64,000 bases of DNA from the NCBI GenBank assembly GCA_018340375.1, contig JAFFJZ010000010.1, forward strand, positions 7,378,001 to 7,442,000. Direction: 5' to 3'. A model generated the notes under the pieces. That model had not been told where the DNA came from, searched no databases, and was given only the letters and a program-made list of their open reading frames with translations. How positions within the stretch are numbered: position 1 is the stretch's first letter; the number at the start of each line of letters is the position of its first letter. This DNA comes from Gonatopus flavifemur (taxonomy: Eukaryota > Arthropoda > Insecta > Hymenoptera > Dryinidae). This document shows, piece by piece, positions 21,308 to 33,100 of this stretch. Position numbers and translations under genes: made by a program.

Positions 21308-21460
21308 CACGCAAAAAAATAATTCGCTGTGGCAGCTAAAAATTAGCTGCCATAGCTAATTTTCGTGGTTGATATTTGGATAGCGAAAAGAATAGCTATG
21401 ATAGCGATTTTTCTTTGCAATCAGTGTTTCGCTGTACTAGCTTGAAAGAATCGCTAAAAG
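21308..21460. mobile_element. partial CACGGA-type MITE
   Basis: The left end CACGCAAAAAAATAATTCGC leads into GCTGTGGCAGCTAAAAATTA and CTGCCATAGCTAATTTTCG, a local palindrome. The right boundary is unclear; TTTTTCTTTGCAATCAGTG near 21410-21425 is a candidate. Confidence 0.5.
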
Positions 21461-21487
21461 AACAACCAACCGAGTGAAACAAAAATT

Positions 21488-21570
21488 CATTGGATAGGGG
21501 AGGGTCGATTCCGCAATCTTTCGGTTACTAATTCAAGCTGCTAGCGCTTGAGCCACCCTACCGATTTAAT
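21488..21570 (-). other. tRNA-like sequence (pol III A/B box relic)
   Basis: On the minus strand a tRNA-like order is visible: GGTAGGGTGGCTCAAGCGC (acceptor and A-box region), AGTAACCGAAAGATTGCGG, then GGAATCGACCC as a degenerate B box, followed by CCCCTATCC that can pair with GGTAGGG. The anticodon arm is not convincing. It is most likely a tRNA pseudogene or the head of a tRNA-derived SINE. Confidence 0.4.
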
Positions 21571-21784
21571 TTTTCTTCTTCTAATAATAGATATACCTTC
21601 AGTGGGATGTTTCAAACTTAATTTTGCAAAACTGCATGTGAACAGATAATTATTCTAGAGGTTAAATATTTCGTTATTAGGGTTGTTGAACATTTTTTGA
21701 ACCTCAAAATGTCTATGCATTTGTCAAATGTTCATTGAATTCACATTGAATGTTTAGCGCCCATCTTATTCTTCTTGGGTATGT

Positions 21785-21949
21785 ACTACAGCTACAAAAA
21801 TCGCTCCACTAGCAACATTTCTTCTGCGATCATTTTTTGTCGGTGCACAAAAGCTATGTTAGTACACACAGCTACAATGATAGCTGCAAGAGCGCAATGC
21901 ACTCAGCACACAAGTTTTTGCTGTCACTGCGAATTCATTTTTTTCCGTG
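21785..21949. mobile_element. partial CACGGA-type MITE
   Basis: The right end GCTGTCACTGCGAATTCATT followed by TTTTTCCGTG is typical of the class. The interior has CTACAGCTACAAAAATCGC. The left end is not recognisable. Confidence 0.45.
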
Positions 21950-22066
21950 TAACTGATGGCCAATCCCTCAACTGACTCGCGCCGGCGTAAATCCATAAAA
22001 AGATAAATAAATTCATATCCCGTACACAATTGCGAAAATTCGTGGTACGCAATATTATCACAAAAG

Positions 22067-22429
22067 CACGAGGAAAAAGAATTCGCTGTGACAACGATAT
22101 CTGATTTTGCTGGGTAACTTTTGCTGGAGCAGCAACTTTCTTGCTGTTTAGGCAATTTATTTGCTATCACAGCAATCTTGATGGCTAATTCAGCCACTTT
22201 TTAGCTGTGGCAGCAAAAAGTTTGCTATTCTATATATAATACTGAAAATTTACTGGAGGAGCAAACATTCTTTTGATTGGAGCACAGGTAAAAAATCGCT
22301 GTCTGCCCTCATAAGACGGCTGTGATAGAAAATCGTTAGCCATCACAGCAAACAATTCGCTGTTCCAGTAGTAGGAACCCAGCATAATCAAATTCCGCTG
22401 TCGTCACAGTGAATTTTGTTCCCTCCGTG
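22067..22429. mobile_element. 363-bp complete long-form CACGGA MITE
   Basis: Bounded by CACGAGGAAAAAGAATTCGC and the inverse GTGAATTTTGTTCCCTCCGTG region. It contains GCTGTGACAACG, TTGCTATTCTATATATAAT, TACTGAAAATTTACTGG and many GCTGT/ACAGC words. It serves as the reference for truncated copies at 2462 and 5480. Confidence 0.7.
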
Positions 22430-22489
22430 CCATGTCCAGAGGTTGGATTTGATAAAATTCCCATTTCAATCGCTTTATTTATCCCTCAC

Positions 22490-22945
22490 CCCAGACAGCA
22501 CAAATGATCACACTGAGCGAAAAATTTGGTTCCCATAACCATGTTTTTAACTTTGATCATGTCATATAGTTGTCAAAACCAGATTTATGTGATTTAGTTT
22601 TGTTTTCCTGGTTATCATAACCAAATTTCAAGTCCCTGTAACCATAAATATTTTACCATGAGAGCATTGTTTCTGTGACCATGTTGCTTTTTTCTCAGTG
22701 CATTTGGAATTCACAAAAACTTCTGAAAGAACTTCTTGAACAGTCCCCGTTATGACAATAAAAATGAATTCAAAATGCATACATGTTGAATGCCTGAATA
22801 GTTCTTTATGAATTCGTGATATGAATTCTTTCTGAAGATTAAGTTGTTCATCAAGAGTTCATTTTGAATTCAAACTATTCATAATGAATTCATGTTTACT
22901 GTCATAACGGGAGCTCTTTTTGCGGAGACTTTTGTGCTGTATGGG
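22490..22945. mobile_element. CCCAGACAGCACA MITE, copy 2, interrupted
   Basis: The left end CCCAGACAGCACAAATG and the right end ACTTTTGTGCTGTATGGGA match copy 1 at 14064-14305. The body from AACAGTCCCCGTTATGACA onward is nearly identical to copy 1, plus an extra GTTCATCAAGAGTTCATTTT near 22847-22866. A 190-bp element is inserted near the left end. Confidence 0.85.
22511..22700. mobile_element. 190-bp nested MITE with CACTGAG / CTCAGTG ends
   Basis: Starts CACTGAGCGAAAAATTTGG and ends TTGCTTTTTTCTCAGTG. Interior motifs are CATAACCATG, ATAACCAAATTT and AACCAGATTT. Comparison with the uninterrupted copy at 14064 shows it was inserted into the host MITE just after AATGAT; CA borders both sides. 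Confidence 0.8.
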
Positions 22946-24939
22946 ACGCTCCCTCCCTTCTTTCCTCTTCCTTCGAAACTGCAAACGATCGATCTTCGGA
23001 ATCTAAACAATTCCTGTGGATTTCCTTTTCTTACTTCCATGATGATATCAATCACTGTTCTAACGTCAAACATCCCATTACAAACACTTGAAATCCTTGA
23101 AATGTTAGAAATTTTTCAAGTCCAAGTTTGAAATCTCTTGAATTTAAACGCGCCCCGATACGTAAAATTGAAATTTCTCCGTATTTGACATACCGACATT
23201 CAACTTCTTACATTTTTAAATTCTTCCAATTCCTATAACCTGAGCGAAGAAGATATCTTGCAAAAGAAATCAAATAATTCAAAAAATTCCAAGTTTCACG
23301 TTCTTCAAATATTTGAACGACGAATTGTTCTCGCGATCAAGAGAAGTCATATTTCATTGATCTAAGTAATTCATTATCATTCTTACAATTTTCTAACGAA
23401 GACAAAATAAGAGTTAAAACGAAAAGTAAGAAACATCGGGAGAATTCAAAAGTAAATTTCGGTTCTTCCGTTTAAAAGATCAGTTTAAATTTCATAGACA
23501 GAAACAATATTTAGTATCAAATCCATCTCGTGTGGCATGTTGACATTGCAGCAAATAATTCTAATTTATGATGAAATTATACGTTTGGAGTGTGTTATTC
23601 TTCCTGGAAATATCGACGTAATTTCAAGTTGCACAGCCATATTTTTCTTCCTTGTTCCTTCTGTCTCTATTCTATATACATTGTCTCTTCACGTGAACGC
23701 AGATAGATTATACAGAAAGAAGAGGTCTGGCATAAGCCGAAGTTATGGAGAGATGGCGAATACCTCAGTTAAAGCCAGATTTAAAACGCGTCCGCTCTCC
23801 CTCAAGGCCTTATATTTCTTTGAGTACGGAAAGAGAAGGAGGGAAAGAGAGAAGGATCTTTAAATCGCGTTTACTCATCTCCTTTGCTTAAAGAGAGTTC
23901 ATAGAAACGTATGAACAAAAAAATCTTTCCTATAGATTTCAGCGGGGATTTTGAATCGAGAAACCTCATTTTTTCCCTCATCGTATTTTATACACATATC
24001 ATATAAATACGCGTACGTGAACAATAAGATGAAATTGTAAGATAATTATCGTTTGCGCGATGAACACGTTCCATCATCGTCCGTGAACATTTATTCCATT
24101 CAACCGCAGTATGGTGTGAATTCAATTGAAATTTCGTTTCTGCGTAGAGATATATAATTAAATAGCTGGTTTCATGATTCATAGGGTAAGCAAAATTATT
24201 CTGCGGGAAAAGCAATCGATAAATTCAAACCGCAATAATATAATTTGTGTTTGTTTTGATATCTGTCGCGCTATACCTCAGCGGTACGTTACAATATTTC
24301 TAGAATGATGAGTTCATTTATTCATTCATTTTATGTTTTTTTTTTCGTTTTTATTTGTACCGAATGGATATAAGAAAAATCCACGTTCATTTCGAGTGGT
24401 AATGAGAGAGAAATCCTTGTAATTGAATTCTAAAAAGTTTGTTTAAATTTGAAAAAGTTGCAACGCTCGGTTGCAACATCGGTCCTTGATTTGTACAACT
24501 CTCGACTGAGAAGAAAAAGAAACAATCTATAGGAGACAAACTTTCTCATTATAAAACATAAATATCGAACTACGAGCGCAGGAATAATTAATAAAGAATT
24601 CACCGATGGAGTCAAAAATGAAAATCAACGACGGAGGAAAACGCCGCGAATAGAAAAATTAAGATCTCAGGAGCGTTGGAGGGTTGGTTGGACGTTAGAA
24701 TCTCGCAGGACGTTTTTTCGTCTTGACCGTTATTTGTATTCTCATGTGTATACAGTTTCATAAAAGGTAGATCCATAATTTTTAACGTTCCTTCTCGCTT
24801 TATCCTCGTCCTCTCTTGGTTCATCCTATCGTTTCTCTTGGACTCTCCTTAGCCTTTATCATCCACAAGAGCAGGATGAAAGCACCGACCGCATGAAAGC
24901 GCGCCTTTTTGTCTGGGGAAATAAAAATTACCATGTCAG
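22946..24939. other. unassigned 2 kb
   Basis: No recognisable gene or repeat. Frames up to 108 aa (23537-23863) are without motifs. Confidence 0.4.
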
Positions 24940-25075
24940 ACATAAACTTCCTCTCTCCTTCTCTCTCCTCTCCATATTCCCTCTCTTTTCCTCCCTCTCT
25001 CCATGTTTTTCCTTTTTTTTTCTTCCTCTTCCTTTTCCTCTTTTCCTTTTTTTCTCCTCTCTGTTCTTTTACTTT
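24940..25075. repeat. polypyrimidine (CT-rich) tract
   Basis: About 135 bases almost purely C and T on the plus strand, with CTCTCTCC and TTTTCC words. Overlapping frames rich in S, F, L and P come from this composition. A long pyrimidine tract may form triplex DNA or be a decayed microsatellite. Confidence 0.7.
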
Positions 25076-26859
25076 GCCATCCTGTTCAAGGGAACAAAGA
25101 TTCCCTACTGCGTTTCTCTACCGTGGCTTTATTAACGCGGTATTCAAGCCGTGGTGCATACAAGGCGAACTTTCAGTCTTACGTGTAATTGCAAAGTACA
25201 TAGGTATATTCCTCTTTTGAATGCGTTAGTGTGTAAGCGTATACGCGAATTTCGTATAGAAAGACAGATGTGGATGTACATATCGGATAATCTTCCCTCC
25301 ACGAAACTACGCCTATTAAGCTGATACAGCAAAGTGGGCACATAATAATGTTATATCAAACTCTCTTTTTCCCTGATAAAAGTTTGGCTTTTTCTTTTCC
25401 ACTGTTTATTTGTATACGATACTTCAAAGCAGCGTTTCCAGTTAAACGATAATCGTCTGTTTGTACGTCCTCCTTTTTTTTCCGTTCAACTCCTTTCAAT
25501 CCTTTTACTATCATAACATTTTATTCGTAGTTGTAAGTTATTGAATAGAAAAAATATTCCTGCTTTCCTCCCTCTCGGGTTCGCGTAATTCCCAGTTGAA
25601 ATCAGAGAATCTCATTCAACCTCGATCCGAATGCTTTTGGAAGATTTTTGATAAATTTTAGAACATGAATTGATCACGAATGTCCTTCTTCTCATCGCAA
25701 ACTCTGGGCTGCAACGTATGTAAATGAATGGTGTAAATTAGGAGAGTATTTTAGATTCATGTTCGAGTATCAGATAATACTTAGCGTTATCAATAGAATT
25801 CGTTCGTGTTATAGTTTTGGAATAGTTCCAAATTGCTGTAAATCATTCCGAATCATAAATTTCGGATATCGCAGGTAGAAAATTGGTCAGGTCAGTATCT
25901 TGGATTCGTCAGTTCTATCGATCCAAGTTGAACAAAAAAGAAACTATAATGAATAGTGGGAAGTAGTCAACGCAAAACTAGTTTCATAATTAATCCAAAT
26001 CCCAAGGCCCAAGTCCTACAAGCACTTCGGATCCTCACCCCTGTTAATTATTCCCACTATTGATTTTCTCGTACGTTTTTCCCTTTTGTTTGAGACTTTA
26101 AAAAAATAAAGCTTCGTTAAAGATCCCTCGATGGATGTCATATCCATTGTACGAAGTTCATCATTACATAAAGAGAAGTTGTGCTCCAATTGCGGGATCT
26201 TCCTCCACGATTTCCGATGTGAAAATCTAGATCAAGAATAGGTTAAAAAATCCATTGTCTTTTCTCGAATTATTTATTCACTCTGCAAATTCCCAGGGAA
26301 GCGAGGAATGTTCAAAGCCGAGTTGATATGGGACAAAATTGGAATGAATGAATTAAATGCAGAACGAGTGGAGAATGTAGGTGATAGATGAAGAACGTTT
26401 GACGCAAGTCCAGATGTTACTTTGTCGCTATTAGTTCGATAAGTACAAGATGCAAATTAGGAAGGGAACTGAATCCTTTATGTCTTCCACATAAACTTCT
26501 TTTCACGGTATAATGAATGGCTTTTATCCAATGTAATTGAAATTGTTGTAACTCTGTGACGAATACCAGGTCAACTGAGATAATCCGCTATAGAGTCTTG
26601 TGAACAAAAAAAAAGATATTTTATGAGATGTTTTGAATTTGCAACTGAAGAACATTCCCTGGTAAAACTCATCCTGAATCTAGCTCGAGCTTAGCTCTAA
26701 AGCCGCCTCTCGCCCCAAAGATCTGCCCAGAATGACTAATACTGAGGATCGAAACTGTATTCTAATCAGCGGTTCAGAATATATTCCTACATGTCGAATG
26801 GATAAATTCAAATTCTGTTTCTTGAAAGTCAACTAATAAGCACACAATTAACCAAAACG
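25076..26859. other. unassigned sequence
   Basis: No feature supported. CCCTGGTAAAACTC near 26658 resembles the CCCTGG element end, but no partner was found. Confidence 0.4.
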
Positions 26860-28020
26860 TTCAATAAATATACATTTATAAATAGTTTAGATATATGGAG
26901 ACTCATAAAGATGATTCATACAGATGTGTAATGATAATATATAAATATATATATTTCATCTATATACTCATGTTTAATGATAATATGTTTATAAATATAA
27001 ATTATTTGAATTGAATTTCGAAAATATGGCAGGAAAGTTTGTATTTTTAGCGAATAAGTTCAAATTCTTGACAAAACAAGTTACAAATTACAACAATCAT
27101 CTCTTTTAGTCCTCTAATAATTCATTCTAAATCCCAATGGTTTTTTCTTTTATTTTGAAAATTATCAAATTTTCCTAGAAAAAATCAACCTCCAATCATT
27201 TTACATCAGAGTGAAAATTTTTAAAAAGTTGATACTGGAATAAAAAAAAAAAGTATATAGAAATTATCTGAATCTTAAGAATTTTTTAATTCCAAATGTT
27301 AGAAAACAATAAGATCTCCATGAGTTATTTTACATGAGAGGGAAAATTTACAAACAGCTGATACTAAAATAAGAAAAGTATAAACAAATGTCCAGTCTTG
27401 AATTTTCAAATTTTGTAAAATTGTAATTAAATGATGAAGATACAAATTATCAGTAGAATTGAATTATTAATATAAGATTTTATATGAAAAAAATATCTTG
27501 ATTCAACAGTAAAAATACGGTTTATTGTTAATTATTTACATATTTTCAAATATTCGATATTTTATCACTAGAACAATAACTTTTTGAATAAATTGAATTG
27601 TACTATTAAACAGTTAATGTTTCTTTATTATTCAATTGATTTAATGATAATCTCTTTTGATTATTTCATCAATTTCAATAATGAATTTTTTTTTCGTATT
27701 AAATTGTAGAATTGAACAGTCAATTTGTATTTATCATTGAATTGATTCAACGATGATCCTTACGATTCAACTCATCATCAAAATAATTTAAATAGTAATT
27801 TCTTTTATAATAAATTGTAGTATTGAACAGCTAAATTATTTTTGAGATCAAATTCATTCAATAATGACCCCTTCTTATTATTTAATTAATTTTAATAATA
27901 AATTCTTTCATATTAAATTGTAGTATCGAACAGTTGATTTTCAATAATGAATTCTTTTGTATTAAATTGTAGAATTGAACAGTTAGTTTGTAAATTAATA
28001 TTTTCTTAAAATTGTGTGTT
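26860..28020. repeat. very AT-rich block with degenerate tandem repeats of about 107 bp
   Basis: The phrase AAATTGTAGWATTGAACAGT recurs near 27595 (diverged), 27703, 27810, 27914 and 27964. Spacing is about 107 bp for the first units and about 50 bp for the last. Between them lie variants of ATTGAATTGATTCAATGAT. The surrounding kilobase is almost free of G and C runs. Confidence 0.6.
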
Positions 28021-28268
28021 CACTAGCGAATTTTCACGGTAATTTTATGATTAAATGTGAGCACGTTAGTAGTAAACTGTATCCTGACTGCAAAAATTGT
28101 GTCCATTCAGTGGTGAACTGAGAATGTCTCTGTCCTTCTTCAGCTCGCGCAAAAAGAAGATAAGAGGCGAGAGATTTTCCGCTGTTTGTCCTTTATTTCG
28201 CGTATGTTGGAGAAAGATTGAGAAGTTTTCAGTCCACCACTGCGTCCATTAACAAAATTTCAACGGTA

Positions 28269-28565
28269 CACTGACAGAAAAACGACCTGGTTGAACCATT
28301 CGTGTTCGCAATAACTTGAAATCTGGTTCGATTCACCTGGAAATGTGATTGTGATGTTCAGAAAAAGTGGTTGAAACCAAAATCAACTATATATTCTGGT
28401 TATCACACCAAGAAAAAAATCTGGTTCTCCTAATCTGGAGAATGTAATTGATTTTTGCTTCAACCACTTTTTCTGGACCTTACCATCACATTTTCTGGTA
28501 AATCGAACCAGATTTCAAGTTATTGCGACCACGAATGTTTCAACCACGTCGTTTTTCTGTCAGTG
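28269..28565. mobile_element. 297-bp palindromic MITE, CACTGACAG ends, TA duplication
   Basis: CACTGACAGAAAAACGACC at the left pairs with GTCGTTTTTCTGTCAGTG at the right. Pairing continues through TTCAAC, CAATAACTTGAAATCTGG and CACTTTTTCTGRAC, so nearly the whole element folds back. TA lies outside both ends (28267-28268 and 28566-28567). Confidence 0.9.
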
Positions 28566-28588
28566 TAATTTCATGGTTGAATTTGTGT

Positions 28589-29219
28589 TTATTAGTAGCG
28601 ACCCGCATCCCCAGCTGCAAATTCCCGGATGGACGGGATTCTCAAATTCGCATGCGGACTCAGATTCCCAGCTAAAACCCTGTAGGTCCCGCCTGGACTC
28701 CTCAGGTCTTTCTGGACCACTCAGGTCCTCACCCGGAACCCCTCGGGTTCCCGACTGCCAGGTAGGGAAAGCTTCTCTCTAAATTCCTTGGAGTGAAAAT
28801 TCACTCTTGCCGAGTGAAAATACTGCAACTCCGAAAGAGTGAAAAATTTCACTCTTAAAGAGTGAATTTTCATTCTATAAGAGTGGAAATCAACTCTGGT
28901 GTTTGGGGTGAAAAACTCACTCTCAGGAAAAAGAGTGAATATTGACTCTTAAAGAGTGAAATTTCACTCTTCAAGAGTTGAGCTCCGACTCCGTTCTAGA
29001 GTTGCAGTATTTTGACTCTTTGAAGAGTGAATATTCACTCCAAAGAATTTAGAGAGTTCCGGCTGGGAACCCGAGGAGTCCCGGGCGAGGACCTGAGTGG
29101 TCCTAGCAGGGACCTTCCTGGTTCCGCGGAAGACCTGACGGGGTCCAGGTAGGACCTGAGTGGTCCCGACTGGGCATCAGCAGCTGGGTCTTCTCTGTTG
29201 AAATTGCGTTCACTAATAA
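28589..29219. mobile_element. GC-rich foldback element with another MITE at its centre
   Basis: Ends TTATTAGT and ACTAATAA are followed inward by inversely related GC-rich arms with CCAGCTG, CCACTCAGGTCC, CCCGG and CCTCGGGTTCCC. The arms (28589-28774 and 29057-29219) are far richer in G and C than surrounding DNA. Short plus- and minus-strand frames rich in S, P and G inside the arms are repeat translation. Confidence 0.8.
28775..29056. mobile_element. 282-bp GAGTGAAA foldback MITE nested in the GC-rich element
   Basis: CTCTCTAAATTCCTTGGAGTG at the left is the inverse of the right end CACTCCAAAGAATTTAGAGAG region. Internal arms share ATACTGCAACTC. Many GAGTGAAA/TTTCACTC words lie between. 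A diverged relative is at 6953-7223, outside any GC-rich arm, showing it is an independent element. Confidence 0.85.
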
Positions 29220-29485
29220 GAATCATCCAGTGATAAGAAGACAGTTAGATTCCACTTTTGACTTCATCAATGATTTTAGAAATGCTAGTGGAAGCTGAAG
29301 GAGCGAAACTCCTGATACTGATAACTCCAAGATTCTTGGTGAATTTTTGAAAGTTTTCCACAATAACTCACATCTCAGCCTTTTTGATGACTTTTTATCG
29401 GAAGTGAGATTCTTGAAACTCAACCAACAATCACGTAAACACTCCCCATACTACACTTCTTCCACTTTTCTCAGTAGAAATTAAT
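29220..29485. other. spacer, nothing recognised
   Basis: No repeat ends or coding motif. Confidence 0.4.
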
Positions 29486-29560
29486 TCATCGCTCAGCGAC
29501 TAATCACCGAATTGCTGGTTGAGGAAAAACCGGAGTTCAAATCCAGTTGTGGTAATAAGC
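29486..29560 (+). other. tRNA-like sequence
   Basis: CGCTCAGCGACTAATCACCG resembles a tRNA A-box/D-arm region, and GGAGTTCAAATCC at about 29532 matches the pol III B-box consensus. They are separated by about 35 nt, shorter than in a functional tRNA, and the acceptor stem does not pair. Best read as a tRNA-derived relic. Confidence 0.35.
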
Positions 29561-29888
29561 TTTTTCAAACCATAATGAGAATGAATTATGAATTTGCATG
29601 TGATAATTGTACACAAAATTCATGATTATTTATCATTTTGACAATTAATATTCGGCAGAGATTCAAATTCATAAAATTCCACATCTCCCTCATGAATATT
29701 CTGTTGTAAATTCTGTAATCTTTCATGATAAAAACATACTGTCATGAATCTTCATGATATTTCAACCAGAGCATAGCTCTGTATCCACTTAATCACTGTC
29801 TTTACTCGTATTTTGATAGATTTTTTAATAATACCAAAACACAACATGAACATTTTTCATTTCCAGAAGATAACTCCCAGATATATTA

Positions 29889-30175
29889 CACGGAAAGACC
29901 GGGTCTATTAATATTCAGAAAAATAATGACTGTCAATTTAGGGAAAACGAGGATCGCTGGAAAATATTCGTAGTGTGTCTACTCGATGTACAAAATTCGT
30001 AGTCGATGTATTAACAATTGATAGTTTTACTGTGTAAAATACCAATTAAACTATCAACTGTTTATATTTTGACTACAAATATTTTTCAGCGATCCTCTTC
30101 CTCCCTGAATTGACAGTCATTTTTCTAAACGTTGATAAATTCTTTCTGAATATTAATAGACCCGGTCTTTCCGTG
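29889..30175. mobile_element. 287-bp MITE with CACGGAAAGACCGGGTC ends, copy 2, TA duplication
   Basis: Starts CACGGAAAGACCGGGTC and ends GACCCGGTCTTTCCGTG, with TA immediately outside both ends. Internal order (ATGACTGTCAATTTAGGG first, GATAAATTCTTTCTGAATAT last) is the reverse of copy 1 at 19898, so the two lie in opposite orientation. The full CACGG ends show that this family belongs to the CACGGA terminus class. Confidence 0.9.
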
Positions 30176-33100
30176 TAGAGGAATTTTGGAGAAATACAGG
30201 TTAGGTATCATTTGAACATTCCTCAAATGTCTTCAAAATGTTGAACTTTTCACGGACTTGCGATGAAAGATTTTATCAACGATGATAAGATTTATGATCA
30301 AAATATCCCAAAGAGTATCATCCCTTCCGTCTCTATGAACATTGAATAATCATTTTCAAGTACAATACAGTGAAAATATAACAGAGAGATTTAGTAATTC
30401 CAAACTCCACGGGATAGCCTCGAAATAAAAGAAATCCTTCCAAATGCTACCATCAAACTCCCTGGTATACGCTTCAAGATTAAACGCCCCTAACTCATGA
30501 ATAACAAAAAGATGACGGTGAAAATATATGGATTGTTCACAAATTCAACAAATCATCTTCCGTAGGAGAGTTTATAAGACACGAAAGAACTAAATTCAAC
30601 ATTCGACGTTTCAAACTTTTCTTCTCAGCCCAAGTTTTTTTTAAAACGAGTTGTATTTTAAAGAGGACAAGTTGAGCTCACTTCTATTCTGCATCTCATT
30701 ATCACCACTTTCCATAGAATTTAGAACTCGTAGGGGGTACGCGGGGAGATTTTGAAGAAGAAGGATACATAAATGCATACATACTCTTCAAAGTTATGGA
30801 TTTCCCGGGAGTTATGGGGCGTTATAGGGAGTTATAACCAGAGAGTAGGAGGAGGTATAACTTCCACATATACCTTACATGCAGAAATGAAATTGAGCAT
30901 TGATGAGCGTATAATGATGCATGTTCGGGGAGGTCATTATGAATGTTCAGATTAGTTCTGAGAAAGGTAGAGTTCTACCGAGTAGTCATTCGATATCCGA
31001 AAGGGGGATGGTTTCTTATTCATTCCTCGCTATAATGCAACATTGCGTGTTCACCGCGAGGAGGATAATCGATTTGTACTTACAAAGAAACGAATTTTTA
31101 ATTATTCAATCCTATTCAAACTATGGAATACATTTTCCACCCTGTTTACATTCAAAAAAATATTTTCAAACATTCTCTCCGAATGACAACGAAGTGATAA
31201 AAAGAAATCAATGTTCGTGTCGACGTATGATCATTTTGCATTGAAAAATATTTTTACGTTAACCAAAAATGGAATGGAAAAGATGTTCGTAGTTTGACAG
31301 TCGAATCATAAAAGATTCTCAAGCGAGAATGTTTTCCCTTGGAGACATTGGTTCGGTCCTTTTGTAAGGTAAAAGATGACAATGACAACAAAATCAAAAA
31401 TACATTCGGGAAGGAAATGTACTACAAGTTTCATACACGAGAACGTCACACAGCCGCAATATGTTTGATTCAATAGTGTTGTACCGAATGCGGTGACTTG
31501 TTCGAATGCAGATGCACGATGCCACGGTAGAGAGAGTTTCTTCTTTCCCACCCTTGACCATCTTGTGGAAAAGTTTTATGGTTCTCCGATACTTTTCCTA
31601 TCTTCGCTCTTATAACTACCAATGACTGTCCAATAGTTTGATATATTGAAATTGTACCATACGCATCAATATGCATCCTTAAGAATCGCTTAGCGATCAC
31701 AGAAACTATCCAATTGACTTTCCTCGTAGACGATAGAGTTAATAATAATTCCATCGATATGTTCTGGTACAGCACTTTCCACGGCACAGATGTTACTTCT
31801 GAACCATGAGTTCTCGAAACCTCGTTTCCATTCATATTAGTATAGAATTAGAATACAAAACTCGTGAAGAAAAAATAAATATAATCAAAAAAATATAGAC
31901 TCAAACCTGAAGCAATTTACGATACTGATTCTATTGTGTACAACATATGGGGCCCGGCCAATTTCCTATCACAATTTCTATTTAAATATCCATACAAGTT
32001 GGAAGTTCGGACACGTTTGATTTGGTGTATATAGTTAATACGACGTTAGGGTGAGAGGATTCAATGAACGGGGGTGTGAAATAGATGGAAGATATTTACA
32101 AATTTGTTTATGTTGCTCTTGGCGTATCGCCAACTTGCTTGGTAAAGTGAGTTTCAATATACGAGAGTGAGGAAAATTGAATGTGAGTGGTACAGGTATT
32201 ATACGTGTTCGAACTCGTTCGTGTCAATATCTAACATTCGATGAAAATGAAAAACTCAGAAATCGAGCAATTACAGAGGAGTTGGTTCGAATCAAACGGC
32301 GCATAAACGCTTCCGGGCTACCATCCTTCATGATTCCACACAATTTCATATCAATATTCTCATGTTCCTTCGAGTTCTTCTTTTTATTGAAAAATCACAC
32401 CAGGTATGATTTTCATTTCGAACGAAATGAATATGAAAATTAAAATTTCTGTGTGTGGGGGGAGTGGGGAGCAAAAACCTGTTGAATATCGTATCATTTT
32501 GCTCCACTTTCGACGTCTTATAAATTAGAGGATAAATCCCTTCTCGCCGTTTGATTTACACCAATTTTGCTTAAGAGAGAGAGAGAGAGTCCTTAATTTT
32601 CGTTCCTGCTGGTTTCCCCACGCTTTGAGGAATTAAATGACTGAACAAGCTGATTTTCTGTTGTATGTACGAAATGAAAACAAAGGATTTTCGACGTGTG
32701 TGGAATACGTGGAACGTGTACTCGTAGGACATGCATCGTTCGCTCCATTATAAATGTTCATGATCTCTCGGTATTCGAAAGTGTATTAGCATCAACCCCT
32801 ACGATAACTCAACGTGTCATCTTGGGGAGGAAAGAGGTCGTATCGAGGAAATATATCAGCAAAATATTCGATCGACAAGAACGATGAAAGCTCAGTGAAA
32901 GATTCAAACGATCATTAATTATAATTACGTCGAGGAGCAAACCGTGCAATTATTGTCAACGGCAACAACAGGAGCATAGAATATTCTCCCTGTAATATTT
33001 TACGTTAAATCAGAGTCTTAATTAGATTTCACCCTTAGAATTTGACACCATCGTTTTCATCATCTTGGAACTGTCTCTCGGTATACATCTTCCTTTCTTC

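Noticed and set aside
20884..21339. 151-aa plus-strand frame
   Set aside because: It begins inside one MITE and ends inside another; the middle has no motif.
24893..25220. Overlapping frames rich in S, F, L and P that look like membrane segments
   Set aside because: They derive from the polypyrimidine tract at 24940-25075.
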